Shown here: positions 35,353 to 44,053 of the stretch, in pieces | Position numbering within the stretch: the first letter of the stretch is position 1 | Layout: each line of letters opens with the position of its first letter | NCBI GenBank assembly: GCA_039815145.1 | Contig: JBCBZW010000016.1 | Location: 1 to 64,000, forward strand | Direction: 5' to 3' | DNA: 64,000 nt | Source of the DNA: Pseudomonadota bacterium | GTDB taxonomy: Bacteria > Pseudomonadota > Gammaproteobacteria > Steroidobacterales > JBCBZW01 | Notes under the pieces: generated by a model | Told to the model about the DNA's origin: nothing | The model's database searches: none | The model's input: only the letters and a program-made list of their open reading frames with translations | Position numbers and translations under genes: made by a program

Positions 35353-35787
35353 ATGCTGGGCGAGGAGAAGCACGTCATCCTCCTAGTGGAGGACGACAAG
35401 TTCGACCGTGAGCTGTTTCGGCGCGGCTTCGCCGACCGCCAGGACTGCCAGATCGACTGCGCCGGCGATGGGGAGGAAGCCCTGTCGTACCTGCGCTCCC
35501 ATCCCCAGCCGAGCCTGATCGTGCTCGATCTCAATATGCCGCGCATGGACGGTAAGGAACTGCTACGCGCCCTGAAGGCCGACCGCACCCTGCGGGGAAT
35601 TCCCGCCATCGTGCTCTCCACCTCGGGCGAGGCGGCGGACGTCAACGCCTGCTACGACCTGCTCGCTAACGCCTATGCCGTGAAGCCGAACTCACCCGAG
35701 GAGTTGGCCCGCTTCACCACGCGCCTCGAGGAGTTCTGGCTGCGCGAGGCGTGCCTGCCGCGCACCAGCGCCAACGAGCATCACTAG
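35353..35787 (+). CDS. Single-domain response regulator (receiver only, Rcp1-like)
   Basis: 144 aa from the ATG at 35353. All receiver residues are present: Glu13-Asp14-Asp15, the phosphoryl-accepting Asp59 in VLDLNMPRMDG, Thr90 in LSTSGE and Lys111 in VKPNS. The extended helix 4 region (SGEAADVNACYDLLANAYAVKPNS) is typical of Rcp1-type regulators that work with bacteriophytochrome or other hybrid kinases. There is no output domain and no kinase gene next to it, so it probably acts through protein contact. The 207 bp before the start are otherwise unassigned. It converges with the PhyH gene. Confidence 0.88.
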   Translation: MLGEEKHVILLVEDDKFDRELFRRGFADRQDCQIDCAGDGEEALSYLRSHPQPSLIVLDLNMPRMDGKELLRALKADRTLRGIPAIVLSTSGEAADVNACYDLLANAYAVKPNSPEELARFTTRLEEFWLREACLPRTSANEHH

Positions 35788-35802
35788 CGGCCCTACGGGC
35801 CG
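35788..35802. terminator. Short GC hairpin between convergent genes, possible two-way terminator
   Basis: CGGCCC, loop TAC, GGGCCG begins directly after the response-regulator stop and covers the PhyH stop codon. The stem is strong but short and no U-tract follows on either strand, so termination is only a suggestion. Confidence 0.35.
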
Positions 35803-36623
35803 TCCGGCTGCGCGAGAAAATCACCACCCTCGAGGCTCAGCGACGTCCCGCCCGCCATGATCGCGTCGTGCGGCACCACGGCGGTCTGCTTGGGATGGAA
35901 GCGTGGATCCTCGAGGATGGAGACGTTGTCCGTGCGGAAGAAGCTGGAAATCAACCCCCAGCGCGAGCGATCCGACAGGTTAGGCGGCGAGCTGTGCAAC
36001 AGGCTCGCGTGGAAGAACAGGGCGTCGCCCGGCGCGAGTTCGCAGCACCGCACGCCCAGGCGATCGCGTAGCGCCTGCACGCGCCCTATGTCCGCCCCGC
36101 GCTGCTCGCCCACCGTGCGGTGGCGCAAGCGTCCGAAGCGATGGGAGGCGGGAATCACCTCTAGCGCGCCGTTGTCGCGCGTCGCCGCGTCCAAGGCCAC
36201 GTAGCAGCTGGCCATGGCGTCGGTAAGAAAGCCGTCGTCGTACCAGTAGCCGTAGTCCTGATGCCATTCCCAGGCGCCGCCCTGCCTGGCCTCCTTCTGC
36301 ATCAGCTTGGCGTGGAAGAAGCTCACCGGACCGCCGAGCAGTGTCGCTAGCGTGGCCAGCATCCGTGACGAGCAGGACAAGCGGCCGAATACATCGTTCC
36401 CGGGGGTGTACCAGAGGGTCACACGGCTGCGTCGGCCGCTGCTATCCAGGCGCTCGTAAGCGTTTGCCGAGACGGCCCGATCGGCGGCCAGCAGTGCACG
36501 CATGCGCTCGGCGATATCGCGGGTCAGGAACTCGCGCACCACGAGGTAACCCTGGCCTTCGAAGGTGGCGATCTCAGCAGCGCTGATCTCGCCGGCGCCG
36601 ACGTTCACTTCGCTGTGCCCCAT
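35793..36623 (-). CDS. Phytanoyl-CoA dioxygenase (PhyH) family Fe(II)/2-oxoglutarate oxygenase
   Basis: 276 aa from the ATG at 36623, overlapping the end of the symporter gene by 19 nt; a GTG at 36608 would give a 4-bp GTGA overlap like others in this window. The iron facial triad is HQD in WEWHQDYGYWYDDG together with the late His in FFHASLLHSSPPNLS; the Arg of SDRSRWGLISSFFR is expected to bind 2-oxoglutarate. Family members hydroxylate CoA esters, ectoine, quorum signals or natural products. Coupling to a sodium:solute symporter suggests the substrate is what that transporter imports, but I cannot name it. Confidence 0.86.
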   Translation of the reverse strand: MGHSEVNVGAGEISAAEIATFEGQGYLVVREFLTRDIAERMRALLAADRAVSANAYERLDSSGRRSRVTLWYTPGNDVFGRLSCSSRMLATLATLLGGPVSFFHAKLMQKEARQGGAWEWHQDYGYWYDDGFLTDAMASCYVALDAATRDNGALEVIPASHRFGRLRHRTVGEQRGADIGRVQALRDRLGVRCCELAPGDALFFHASLLHSSPPNLSDRSRWGLISSFFRTDNVSILEDPRFHPKQTAVVPHDAIMAGGTSLSLEGGDFLAQPDGP

Positions 36624-38218
36624 TCGGCCACCCCGAAGGGCGACAGCCAGAAGATCACCGCGAGCATGGCGATGATACTGAGCGCGTACGCAGGCCAACG
36701 CTGGCGCCAGGGGGTCAGGTCCACGGCGGGCGTCGTCGGGCGCTCGAAGGCCTCATCCATCGGGGCGAAGCGGCCGAAGAGCAACATGATGCTGCTCGAC
36801 AGGACGAAGAGGATGGCGGCGATGTGCAGGAAATGCAGGCCGAAGTTGTTCACCAGCTGCGTGTAGCCGTAGCACACGAGGTAGAACACGAGCGCCACTT
36901 TGGCACCCAGGGCCGGCACTCGCTTGGTCACGAGCCCTACGAAGACGATCGTGAAGATGGGGATGCTGAAGAAGCCTGCGACGCGCTGGAAGTACTCGTA
37001 GAAGCCGTCGCTGGCGAGCGCAATGAAGGGCGCGATGGTCATCGCAATCATGGCCAGCACCACCTGCGTACCCTTGCCGAGGTGAATCAGGCGCTGCTCC
37101 GACACCTCCTTGCCGCGATTCTCCGCATAGGGCTTGTACACGTTGAGCACGGCGATCGTACTCGTGCTGTTGAGGCCCGAGTTGAAGGTGGTGAGCGACG
37201 CACCGAACATGATGGCAGCGATGAAACCGATCAGGTATGGCGGCATCACCTGTGCCACGAGCTGCGGGTAGGCCTCCGCGGAGTTGCTGATCGCGGGCAA
37301 GGCCACCACCGCGATCACCCCGGGGAATACGGTGATGGCCGGCGCGATGAACTTGAGCAGCGCGCCGAACATCATGCCCTTCTGCCCGGACGCGAGGTTA
37401 CGCGACCCGAGGGTGCGCTGGAGGATGTACTGCTCCGCGCCCCAGTAGTTGAGGTTGACCAGGATCATGCCCGTGAACAGGGTGGGCCAGGGCACCGGAT
37501 CGGTCGCCTTGCCGAGGGAGTTCAGGTGGTCGGGTCGCTCGGTGATGATGCGTTCCCAGCCCGCCGCCAGGCTGCCATCGCCGATGAAGGTGAGGCCGAA
37601 GTACGGCACCAGCAGCCCCCCGAACACGAGCCCCACGCCGTTCAGTGCGTCGGACGCGGCAACGGCCTTCAAGCCGCCGAAGATCGCGTAGGCGCTGCCC
37701 ACCAGTCCGATGGCCCACACCAACACCCAGATCGCAGCCCACTCGGAGATGCCGAGCAAGCCATCCACGTTGAACATGCCGTTGAAGACGACGGCGCCGG
37801 TGTAGAGCACGGGCGGCATCAGGTTGATCACGTAGGAGATGATCAGCAGGGTGGCGATCCAGCGGCGAAGGTCGGGCCCGAAACGCAGGCCGAGGAACTC
37901 GGGCGTTGTAGTCACGCCGAAGCGCAGGTAGATCGGCAGCATGAACTCCGCCACCAGCACCATGGCGAAGATCGACGCAAACCCGAACATCATGATGGAC
38001 ATGTTGATCAGGTAGGCGCTCTCGGTCTCGCCGATGATGGCGATGGCCGAGATGTTGGAGAGGAACAGGGAGCCGCCGACGAGGAACCAGCCCAGGTGCC
38101 GACCGCCGAGGAAATAGCCCTCGGTGGTATCGAGCTTCTCATCGCGCGTGAGCCACCAGGAGGCGAAGGCGACCAGCGCCGTAAACGCCAGGAAGGTGAT
38201 GGCAGAGACCAGGTTCAT
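36605..38218 (-). CDS. Sodium:solute symporter (SSS/SLC5), sugar-transporter-like
   Basis: 537 aa with about 14 transmembrane helices. The N-terminal stretch TTEGYFLGGRHLGWFLVGGSLFLSNIS is the SLC5 signature and resembles vSGLT-type sugar carriers. NLNYWGAEQYILQRTLGSRN and the inner-gate region FGASLTTFNSGLNSTSTIAVLN are also typical. A sodium-coupled sugar or glycoside uptake role fits its place beside the galactoside genes. A terminator separates it from the TonB receptor upstream, so it may have its own promoter. It is translationally linked to the PhyH gene. Galactose or an intact galactosylglycerol are the likeliest cargoes, by inference. Confidence 0.88.
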   Translation of the reverse strand: MNLVSAITFLAFTALVAFASWWLTRDEKLDTTEGYFLGGRHLGWFLVGGSLFLSNISAIAIIGETESAYLINMSIMMFGFASIFAMVLVAEFMLPIYLRFGVTTTPEFLGLRFGPDLRRWIATLLIISYVINLMPPVLYTGAVVFNGMFNVDGLLGISEWAAIWVLVWAIGLVGSAYAIFGGLKAVAASDALNGVGLVFGGLLVPYFGLTFIGDGSLAAGWERIITERPDHLNSLGKATDPVPWPTLFTGMILVNLNYWGAEQYILQRTLGSRNLASGQKGMMFGALLKFIAPAITVFPGVIAVVALPAISNSAEAYPQLVAQVMPPYLIGFIAAIMFGASLTTFNSGLNSTSTIAVLNVYKPYAENRGKEVSEQRLIHLGKGTQVVLAMIAMTIAPFIALASDGFYEYFQRVAGFFSIPIFTIVFVGLVTKRVPALGAKVALVFYLVCYGYTQLVNNFGLHFLHIAAILFVLSSSIMLLFGRFAPMDEAFERPTTPAVDLTPWRQRWPAYALSIIAMLAVIFWLSPFGVAEWGTAK

Positions 38219-38231
38219 CGCTCAGCTACCC

Positions 38232-38267
38232 AAAAAAGGGGCGGGACCGGCTGACCCGATCCCGCCC
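38232..38267 (-). terminator. Rho-independent terminator after the galactoside-locus TonB receptor
   Basis: On the minus strand GGGCGGGATCGGG (38267-38255) pairs with the later CCGGTCCCGCCC with one mismatch, followed by T6 (38237-38232). It ends the transcript running from the alpha-galactosidase gene through the receptor gene and isolates the symporter-PhyH pair. Confidence 0.8.
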
Positions 38268-38302
38268 ACAACGACGAAGACAAACGGGATGTGGGAGCCT
38301 AA

Positions 38303-41113
38303 TCAGAATCCGCCGCGTACGCCAAGCACCCAACGGGCACCGTTCTCCTCGAAGGACTCGAGGAAACCGGAGTTGGCGAACTCGGAGATGCGGATCACCT
38401 CTTCATTGAAGATGTTGATGCCTTCGAGGAACACGGTGAGCGTGTCGTTGAACTGGTAGGACATGGACAGATCGACCTGGGTGAAGTCATCGGCGAACTC
38501 GTTCAGACCGCCCTCCACCGTCTGACCGATCAGGTAGTCGCTGCGGTAGTTCACCGACAGGCGCGCCTGGAAGCCGTAGTTCTCGTAGAACACGGCGCCG
38601 TTGGCCGACACGTCCGAGATGTTCTCCAGCTGCGAGCTGACGCCGTCGGTGGTCGCCGTGCTGTCGGCGAAGGTCACGTTACCGGACACACCGAAGCCAG
38701 CGTTCGACAGGTACTGGGCGGCCAGCTCCAGGCCGTACACCTCGGCGGAGTCGCCGTTCTGCGGGGCGAACACCAAGAAGTTGATGTCCTGGATGCCGTT
38801 GTCGGTGATCGAGCCATCGTTCTCGCGGATCACCTGGGGCACGGTGATGGTCTGCTCCACCACGCGGTTGGTGACGAAGTCCGAGATGTCCTTGTAGAAC
38901 GCGGCCACGGCGAAGTAGGTGCCGCCGTCGCCATAGCGCTCGATGGACAGATCGAAGTTGTTGGCCCGGATCGCCTCCAGCTCCGGGTTGGCGGACTGCA
39001 CCTGCTCACCGCCAGGGTTGAAGCTGGTGACGGAGAAGAAGGTGGACAGGTCCGTCAGCGTAGGGCGCGACAGGGAACGCGACGCCGCCAAGCGCAACTT
39101 GTAGTTGTCGGTCACATCGAAGTTGATGTTAAAGGACGGCAAGACGTCGAAGTAGTCGTTGTCGATCGACACATCACCGCCGGCGGCGAACTCGAACTCC
39201 TGGTTCGAGGTGGTCATGCCGTTCGGGTCACGCACCAGGGTGGAGCTCACGATGGAGCCGAGGCTACCGGCGGAACCGGTCGAGGTGAGCGAGGTGTACG
39301 CGAAACGTGTGCCGAAGTTAGCCATGAACGGAATGCGACCGAGCTCCCCGTCGAAGTCGAACTGGAAGTAGGTGCCCCACACGTTCTCCTCCACCACGCT
39401 CGAGGCCGAGGGGTCGAAGGTGGCGATGAGCGCGTCCGCGTTGCCCGAGTCGGCGTAGGCCTGCTCCAGGTCTCCGGTGGTGAAGAACGGGAAGACGCGC
39501 GGGAAGTTGCCGTCCGCCGTGCTCAGGAAGCTGTCGTCGAAGGTCTGCAGCAGGGTCGGCACGAGTTGCGGCGAGTTCTGCGCCACCGGCGTGGCGTAGC
39601 CGCACAGGCGACACTGGTTCGCGAGGTTGTTGAAGGCCGTGTTGGATTTCTCGCGGCCGACGAAGTCGACGCCGAAGCGCAGCACGTCGGCATCGCCGAA
39701 CTCGAGCTTCGAGTCCGCGCGCAGGGAGATGATCTCATCCTCCACCTCGACCGTATCGCGACGGGCGAAGTGCAGGCGGATGTCGTCGGCGGTCAGGTTC
39801 TCGATCGACGTGTTGGTGGTGTCGGTGGGCAGGTTCTGCGCCGTGAAGGTGGCGTTCGGCGTGAGCCGGCCGTTGGCGTCGAAGGTGAACTGGGCGTTGT
39901 TCGGGTAGCCGAGCACGAAGAAGGTGCCGGAGCCGCTGGCCGAGCCGAAGTTGTCGCGGTTGCCTTCCGCGTTCGAGTAGGCCGCATCGAGGTTGATGCT
40001 CCAACGATCGTTGAAGTAGTGCTCGATGTTCGCGCCCACCGCGATGGTCTCGGCCTCACCTTCGGTCTCACGAGACACCAGGTCGAGGGCGAAGGCCTGG
40101 ATCTCGTGCGCCACCACCTGGTTGAACTCGTTCACCACCGCGTTGGTGCCGGTGAAGGAGCCGTCGAAGGCGCTCGGGAAGTAGGAGTAGCCGAACAGCT
40201 GACCGGGGCTCTCGAAGTTGGTGTAGAGGGCGTCGACCACGACTTCCGTCTGGTCCGACGGCGTCCACTGGAAGGCCACGGTACCGCCGATGCGGCGACG
40301 ATCGGTCAAGGCCACGGAGGGCGCGAAACCGTTGAAGCGCGCATCTCGGTTGGTGATGGCGGCGCCCGTGTCGTCGTTGAAGCCGTCGCCATCGGGGTCG
40401 AGGCCGCCGTTGACCAGGCCGTTAGCGTCGACCAACACGTCCGGGATCAGGAACGTGCTCTCGGCGATGTCCGTGCGCGCGTCGCGCTGCTGGTAGGAAA
40501 TCGACGCGATCACGCCGAAGGTATCGTCGGCCCAGGTGTTGGACACGACGCCCGTGGCGCGCAGGCCCGTGGACTCGTCGAGGCCTTCGTACTGGCCACT
40601 GACCGATCCCGTAGCATGGAAGCCCGGGCGCGAGAGAGGCTTGGCGGAGCGGATGTTGACCCGGCCGCCGAGGCTGCCGTCGCCGAGGCGGGCTTCGGAG
40701 CTCTTGTAGACTTCGGCGCCGGAGATCAGCTCCGAGGCGATCACGTCGAAGGAGAACTCACGACCGTTGTTCTCGGTCGCCAGCAAGCGGCCGTTGTAGG
40801 TGACCGCGTTGAACTCTTCGCCCAAGCCACGCACGGTGACGAACTGGCCCTCACCGCCGCGGGTTCGGGTGATTGCCACACCGGTGATGCGCGCTAATGA
40901 TTCCGCTACGTTGGTATCGGGGAAGTCCGCGATGTCTTCGGCGGAGATCGCATCGACGATGCTGCCTGCGTTCTCCTTCACATCGACGGCGCGTTCCAAT
41001 GACCCGCGGATACCCGTGGCCACCACTTCCTCGATCTGTGCTGCAGCGCCACTACCCCACAGCGCTACGGCTGCGCTTACACCGCCGGTCAGCCATGCAT
41101 TGAGCTTGCTCAT
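38303..41113 (-). CDS. TonB-dependent receptor, carbohydrate-utilisation type
   Basis: 936 aa. The signal peptide ends SGAAAQ, the TonB box is IEEVVATGIRGSLERA, and the plug continues DAISAEDIADFPDTNVAESLARITGVAITRTRGGEGQFVTVRGLG. This N-terminal wording is that of the large receptor subfamily (TIGR01782) common in Xanthomonas, Caulobacter and marine gammaproteobacteria that imports glycans or oligosaccharides. The barrel ends ...LGVRGGF. Its position behind glpK in the alpha-galactosidase operon suggests outer-membrane uptake of the galactoside. A strong terminator follows. No SusD-like partner is present, as expected outside Bacteroidetes. Confidence 0.9.
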   Translation of the reverse strand: MSKLNAWLTGGVSAAVALWGSGAAAQIEEVVATGIRGSLERAVDVKENAGSIVDAISAEDIADFPDTNVAESLARITGVAITRTRGGEGQFVTVRGLGEEFNAVTYNGRLLATENNGREFSFDVIASELISGAEVYKSSEARLGDGSLGGRVNIRSAKPLSRPGFHATGSVSGQYEGLDESTGLRATGVVSNTWADDTFGVIASISYQQRDARTDIAESTFLIPDVLVDANGLVNGGLDPDGDGFNDDTGAAITNRDARFNGFAPSVALTDRRRIGGTVAFQWTPSDQTEVVVDALYTNFESPGQLFGYSYFPSAFDGSFTGTNAVVNEFNQVVAHEIQAFALDLVSRETEGEAETIAVGANIEHYFNDRWSINLDAAYSNAEGNRDNFGSASGSGTFFVLGYPNNAQFTFDANGRLTPNATFTAQNLPTDTTNTSIENLTADDIRLHFARRDTVEVEDEIISLRADSKLEFGDADVLRFGVDFVGREKSNTAFNNLANQCRLCGYATPVAQNSPQLVPTLLQTFDDSFLSTADGNFPRVFPFFTTGDLEQAYADSGNADALIATFDPSASSVVEENVWGTYFQFDFDGELGRIPFMANFGTRFAYTSLTSTGSAGSLGSIVSSTLVRDPNGMTTSNQEFEFAAGGDVSIDNDYFDVLPSFNINFDVTDNYKLRLAASRSLSRPTLTDLSTFFSVTSFNPGGEQVQSANPELEAIRANNFDLSIERYGDGGTYFAVAAFYKDISDFVTNRVVEQTITVPQVIRENDGSITDNGIQDINFLVFAPQNGDSAEVYGLELAAQYLSNAGFGVSGNVTFADSTATTDGVSSQLENISDVSANGAVFYENYGFQARLSVNYRSDYLIGQTVEGGLNEFADDFTQVDLSMSYQFNDTLTVFLEGINIFNEEVIRISEFANSGFLESFEENGARWVLGVRGGF

Positions 41114-41210
41114 CTATTCCCTCCTCGGAGCCAGCGTGCACTCGCTCGTCACACGCCTAAGCGCAGACGCCCCAACGCGGTGCACGGGTTCTTGTCCAGG
41201 GAAAAATGTC

Positions 41211-41221
41211 ATCGATTCGAT
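41211..41221. promoter_or_regulatory. Small palindrome upstream of the galactoside TonB receptor
   Basis: ATCGA-T-TCGAT, about 100 bp before the receptor start, in a 176-bp gap after glpK, inside TGTCATCGATTCGATAACC. The half-site TGTCATCG resembles LacI-family operators with a central CG, but the other half does not match well. It may allow separate control of the receptor gene. Confidence 0.3.
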
Positions 41222-41289
41222 AACCCTGGCCATGGGCTCGATGGTTCGGTCATGTGTTATTTGGGCTAGGGACCGGGGCGGAGCCCGCC

Positions 41290-42777
41290 CTAGGCGGAAC
41301 GCGTGCGTGCGACGGCCGCGCGCCAAGCGTCGAGCAGTTGGTCCCGTCGCGGTGCATCGAAGGACGGGTCGAACACGCGATCGAGCTGCCACAAGCGACT
41401 CACCTGCGTGACGTCGTCCAGGGCGCCGTGACCGATCATCGCCAAGCAGGCGGCGCCGAGGGACGTGGTCTCCGTGTTCACCGGCCGCCGCACGGCCACG
41501 TCCGTGACGTCCGCGGTGAACTGCATGCACCATGCGTTGGCGGTGAGGCCACCGTCGACGTTCAGTGCCGAGGGTTCCACACCAGCGCCGCGGAAGGCCT
41601 GCAGCAGATCATCGGTCTGGTAGGCGATGGACTCGAGGGCCGCCCGCGCGAAGTGGGCGCGCCCCGCGCCGCGACTCAAGCCGTGCACGGCGGCGCGGGC
41701 GTGCGGATCCCAATAGGGCGCGCCAAGGCCGTTGAAGGCGGGCACCAGGATCACGCCGTCGTTACTCTCCAACGAGGCGGCCAACGCCTCGGTCTCACCC
41801 GCGTGGGCGATGATGCCGAGCGCATCGCGTAGCCATTGCACCACCGACCCTGCACTGAAGATCGAACCTTCGAGGGCGTAGGTGGTGCGTCCCTGAACGG
41901 CGTAGGCGATGGTGGCGAGCAGTCCGTTGTCCGCACGCAAGCGCGTCTCGCCGGTGTTGGCCAACATGAAGCAGCCGGTGCCGTAGGTGCTCTTGACGGG
42001 GCCCGGCGCGACGCAACCCTGGCCGATCGAGGCGGCCTGCTGATCGCCAGCCACGCCGAGGATGGGGATATCGCCGGCGAGCACCTGCGCGTCGATACGT
42101 CCGAACTGGGCGACGCTCTCGTGCACATCGGGCAGCACGGAGAGGGGCACGTCGAAGGCCTGCGCCAGCTCCTCGTCCCAGCAGCCTCCGTCGATGTCGT
42201 AGAGGCTCGTGCGCGAGGCGTTGGTCACGTCCGTGGCGTGGGACTTGCCGCCGGTCAGGCGCCAGATCAGGTAACAGTCGATCGTGCCTGCCGCCAACTC
42301 CCCGCGCGCAGCACGCTCGCGGGCGCCCGGCACCTGATCGAGGATCCAGGCGATCTTGGTCGCGGAGAAATAGGGATCGAGCTGCAAGCCCGTGCGATCA
42401 GTGATCAAGGGCGCTAGGCCCTGCGCCCGCAACGCATCGCAGCGCTGCGCCGTGCGCCGATCCTGCCACACGATGGCCCGGTGCAAGGGCGCGCCGGTGG
42501 CCCGGTCCCAGAGCACGACGGTCTCGCGCTGGTTGGTGATGCCGACGGCTGCGACATGGCCCGGTCGGCGCTTCGCCTGCGCCTTGGCCACGGCGTCGCG
42601 CAAGGTGGTGACGACGCTCGCCCACAGCTCCTCAGGATCGTGCTCGACCCAACCGGACGCTGGGTAGTGCTGGGGAAACTCCTGCTGCGCGAGGGCGATC
42701 ACCTCGCCGTCGAGGCCGTACACGGTGGTACGCGAACTGGTGGTGCCTTGGTCGATCGCGACGATCAGCTCGCTCAT
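41290..42777 (-). CDS. glpK: Glycerol kinase
   Basis: 495 aa, normal for the FGGY family. The N-terminal ATPase segment VAIDQGTTSSRTTVYG and WVEHDPEELW are GlpK signatures; later GVAGDQQAASIGQG, KSTYGTGCFMLANTG and NVDGGLTANAWCMQFTADV confirm it. It phosphorylates glycerol to sn-glycerol-3-phosphate in the cytoplasm. Next to glpD, galK, galT and alpha-galactosidase, it would use glycerol released from a galactosylglycerol. A 165-bp inverted-repeat element separates it from galK. No glycerol facilitator (GlpF) is present, consistent with glycerol being formed inside the cell. Confidence 0.95.
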   Translation of the reverse strand: MSELIVAIDQGTTSSRTTVYGLDGEVIALAQQEFPQHYPASGWVEHDPEELWASVVTTLRDAVAKAQAKRRPGHVAAVGITNQRETVVLWDRATGAPLHRAIVWQDRRTAQRCDALRAQGLAPLITDRTGLQLDPYFSATKIAWILDQVPGARERAARGELAAGTIDCYLIWRLTGGKSHATDVTNASRTSLYDIDGGCWDEELAQAFDVPLSVLPDVHESVAQFGRIDAQVLAGDIPILGVAGDQQAASIGQGCVAPGPVKSTYGTGCFMLANTGETRLRADNGLLATIAYAVQGRTTYALEGSIFSAGSVVQWLRDALGIIAHAGETEALAASLESNDGVILVPAFNGLGAPYWDPHARAAVHGLSRGAGRAHFARAALESIAYQTDDLLQAFRGAGVEPSALNVDGGLTANAWCMQFTADVTDVAVRRPVNTETTSLGAACLAMIGHGALDDVTQVSRLWQLDRVFDPSFDAPRRDQLLDAWRAAVARTRSA

Positions 42778-42809
42778 CGGGGTGCTCTCCTAGCCGTTGT
42801 GGGTGGCGC

Positions 42810-42974
42810 CTAGTGTCCTGTCATGTTAGTTCGTTGAACAATACGCGGGTGCTTTTTGCCCCTGAGCACGTTGCTCCTCCTCCCGTGGGGCCTGCCACGC
42901 TCGTCGTCGCGCCGCACTCAGGAACAAAACGCCCCGTGCGTATTCTTCAACGAACCAACATGACAGGACACTAG
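42810..42974. mobile_element. MITE-like element with 37-bp inverted ends bounded by CTAG
   Basis: 165 bp between glpK and galK. The left end (42810-42846) and the right end (42938-42974) are inverted copies matching at 35 of 37 bases, starting CTAGTGTCCTGTCATGTT. The interior carries no meaningful ORF. CTAG at both edges fits insertion into CTAG with TA duplication, as described for IS630/Tc1-mariner-like elements, so this may be a non-autonomous relative; no matching transposase is in the window. The right edge supplies the TAG stop of galK. As RNA the whole element would fold into one long hairpin within the operon. Confidence 0.8.
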
Positions 42975-44053
42975 ATGACCGCGTAGGCCTGCGGGTGCCG
43001 CTCGAGTAGTTGGCTGTACCAACGATCTCGTTCCACCCGGGGCAGCAGGGCGACGATGCAACCGCCGAAGCCACCACCGGTCAAGCGCGCGCCGATGGCG
43101 CCCAGGGCTTCGGCATCTTCCACCAGGGCATCGATGATGGGCAGGGACATCTCGAAGTCATCGCGCATGGACAGGTGAGAGTAGCGCATGAGCTCACCCA
43201 AGGCGTCCATGTCGGCGCGACGCAGCGCGTGTCCCGCCGCAATCACGCGACGATGCTCGGTCGCACAGTGGCGGGCTCGCCGTCGGCTGATGGCGTTGAT
43301 CCCCCGGGCAGCTTCCACCTCGCGCGGATCCAGCGCGCATAGACTCGCGGTACCGAACTCCAGGCCCGCGCGGTCACACTCGCGCTTGCGCTCCCCGTAG
43401 CGACCGTCCCCGAGCCGGCGCGTGACCCCCGAGTGCACCACGCACACGGCGACCTCCTGCGGCAGCGGGAGTAGCTCGTAGTCGAGGGTATCCGTATCCA
43501 GGAGCATCGCTTTGCCGACCTCGCCGAGTGCCACGGCCATCTGATCCATGATGCCGCAGGGGATGGCGAGGTAGTCGTTCTCCACCTTACGCGCCAACTG
43601 GGCGAGAGCGAGATCGCTCATTGCCGTGGGCTTCCCGGCCAGCTGGCGGGCGGCGCGCAGCGTGGCCACGATCAACGCCGCAGACGAGGACAGGCCACTG
43701 CCCTGGGGCAAGCTGGAGGTCACCCGCACGTGCAAGCCACCGCTCACCAAGCCTGCCTCGCGGGCCGCCTGCAGGGCGCCGATCAGATGATCAGACCAAT
43801 GCCCGGTGGGCGCCTCGCCAAAGGCGCGCACGGTGATGCCCGCGTGCTGTTCGCTAGCGATGTAGAGGGCATCGTCCGAGCGCGGCGCCAACGCCACCTG
43901 CAAGCTCAGGGGCAAGGCGGCCGGTAGCACCATGCCGCCGTTGTAGTCCGTGTGTTCACCGATCAGGTTGACCCGACCCGGCGCCTGCCCGATGACCACT
44001 GACGGCGTCTCAAAGAGCTCGACGAAGCCCTGCTCCACATCGCGAGCACTCAT
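42971..44053 (-). CDS. galK: Galactokinase
   Basis: 360 aa from the ATG at 44053, whose ATGA overlaps the galT stop; the open frame continues upstream only as antisense-like sequence. GHMP kinase motifs are all present: the galactose-binding GQAPGRVNLIGEHTDYNGG, the ATP loop LPQGSGLSSSAAL, and the C-terminal LTGGGFGGCIVALL. The product, galactose-1-phosphate, passes to GalT encoded just upstream. The last codons end inside the edge of the MITE-like element: the stop TAG belongs to the CTAG at the element boundary, so the original C-terminus may have been altered slightly (it now ends PQAYAVI). Confidence 0.95.
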   Translation of the reverse strand: MSARDVEQGFVELFETPSVVIGQAPGRVNLIGEHTDYNGGMVLPAALPLSLQVALAPRSDDALYIASEQHAGITVRAFGEAPTGHWSDHLIGALQAAREAGLVSGGLHVRVTSSLPQGSGLSSSAALIVATLRAARQLAGKPTAMSDLALAQLARKVENDYLAIPCGIMDQMAVALGEVGKAMLLDTDTLDYELLPLPQEVAVCVVHSGVTRRLGDGRYGERKRECDRAGLEFGTASLCALDPREVEAARGINAISRRRARHCATEHRRVIAAGHALRRADMDALGELMRYSHLSMRDDFEMSLPIIDALVEDAEALGAIGARLTGGGFGGCIVALLPRVERDRWYSQLLERHPQAYAVI

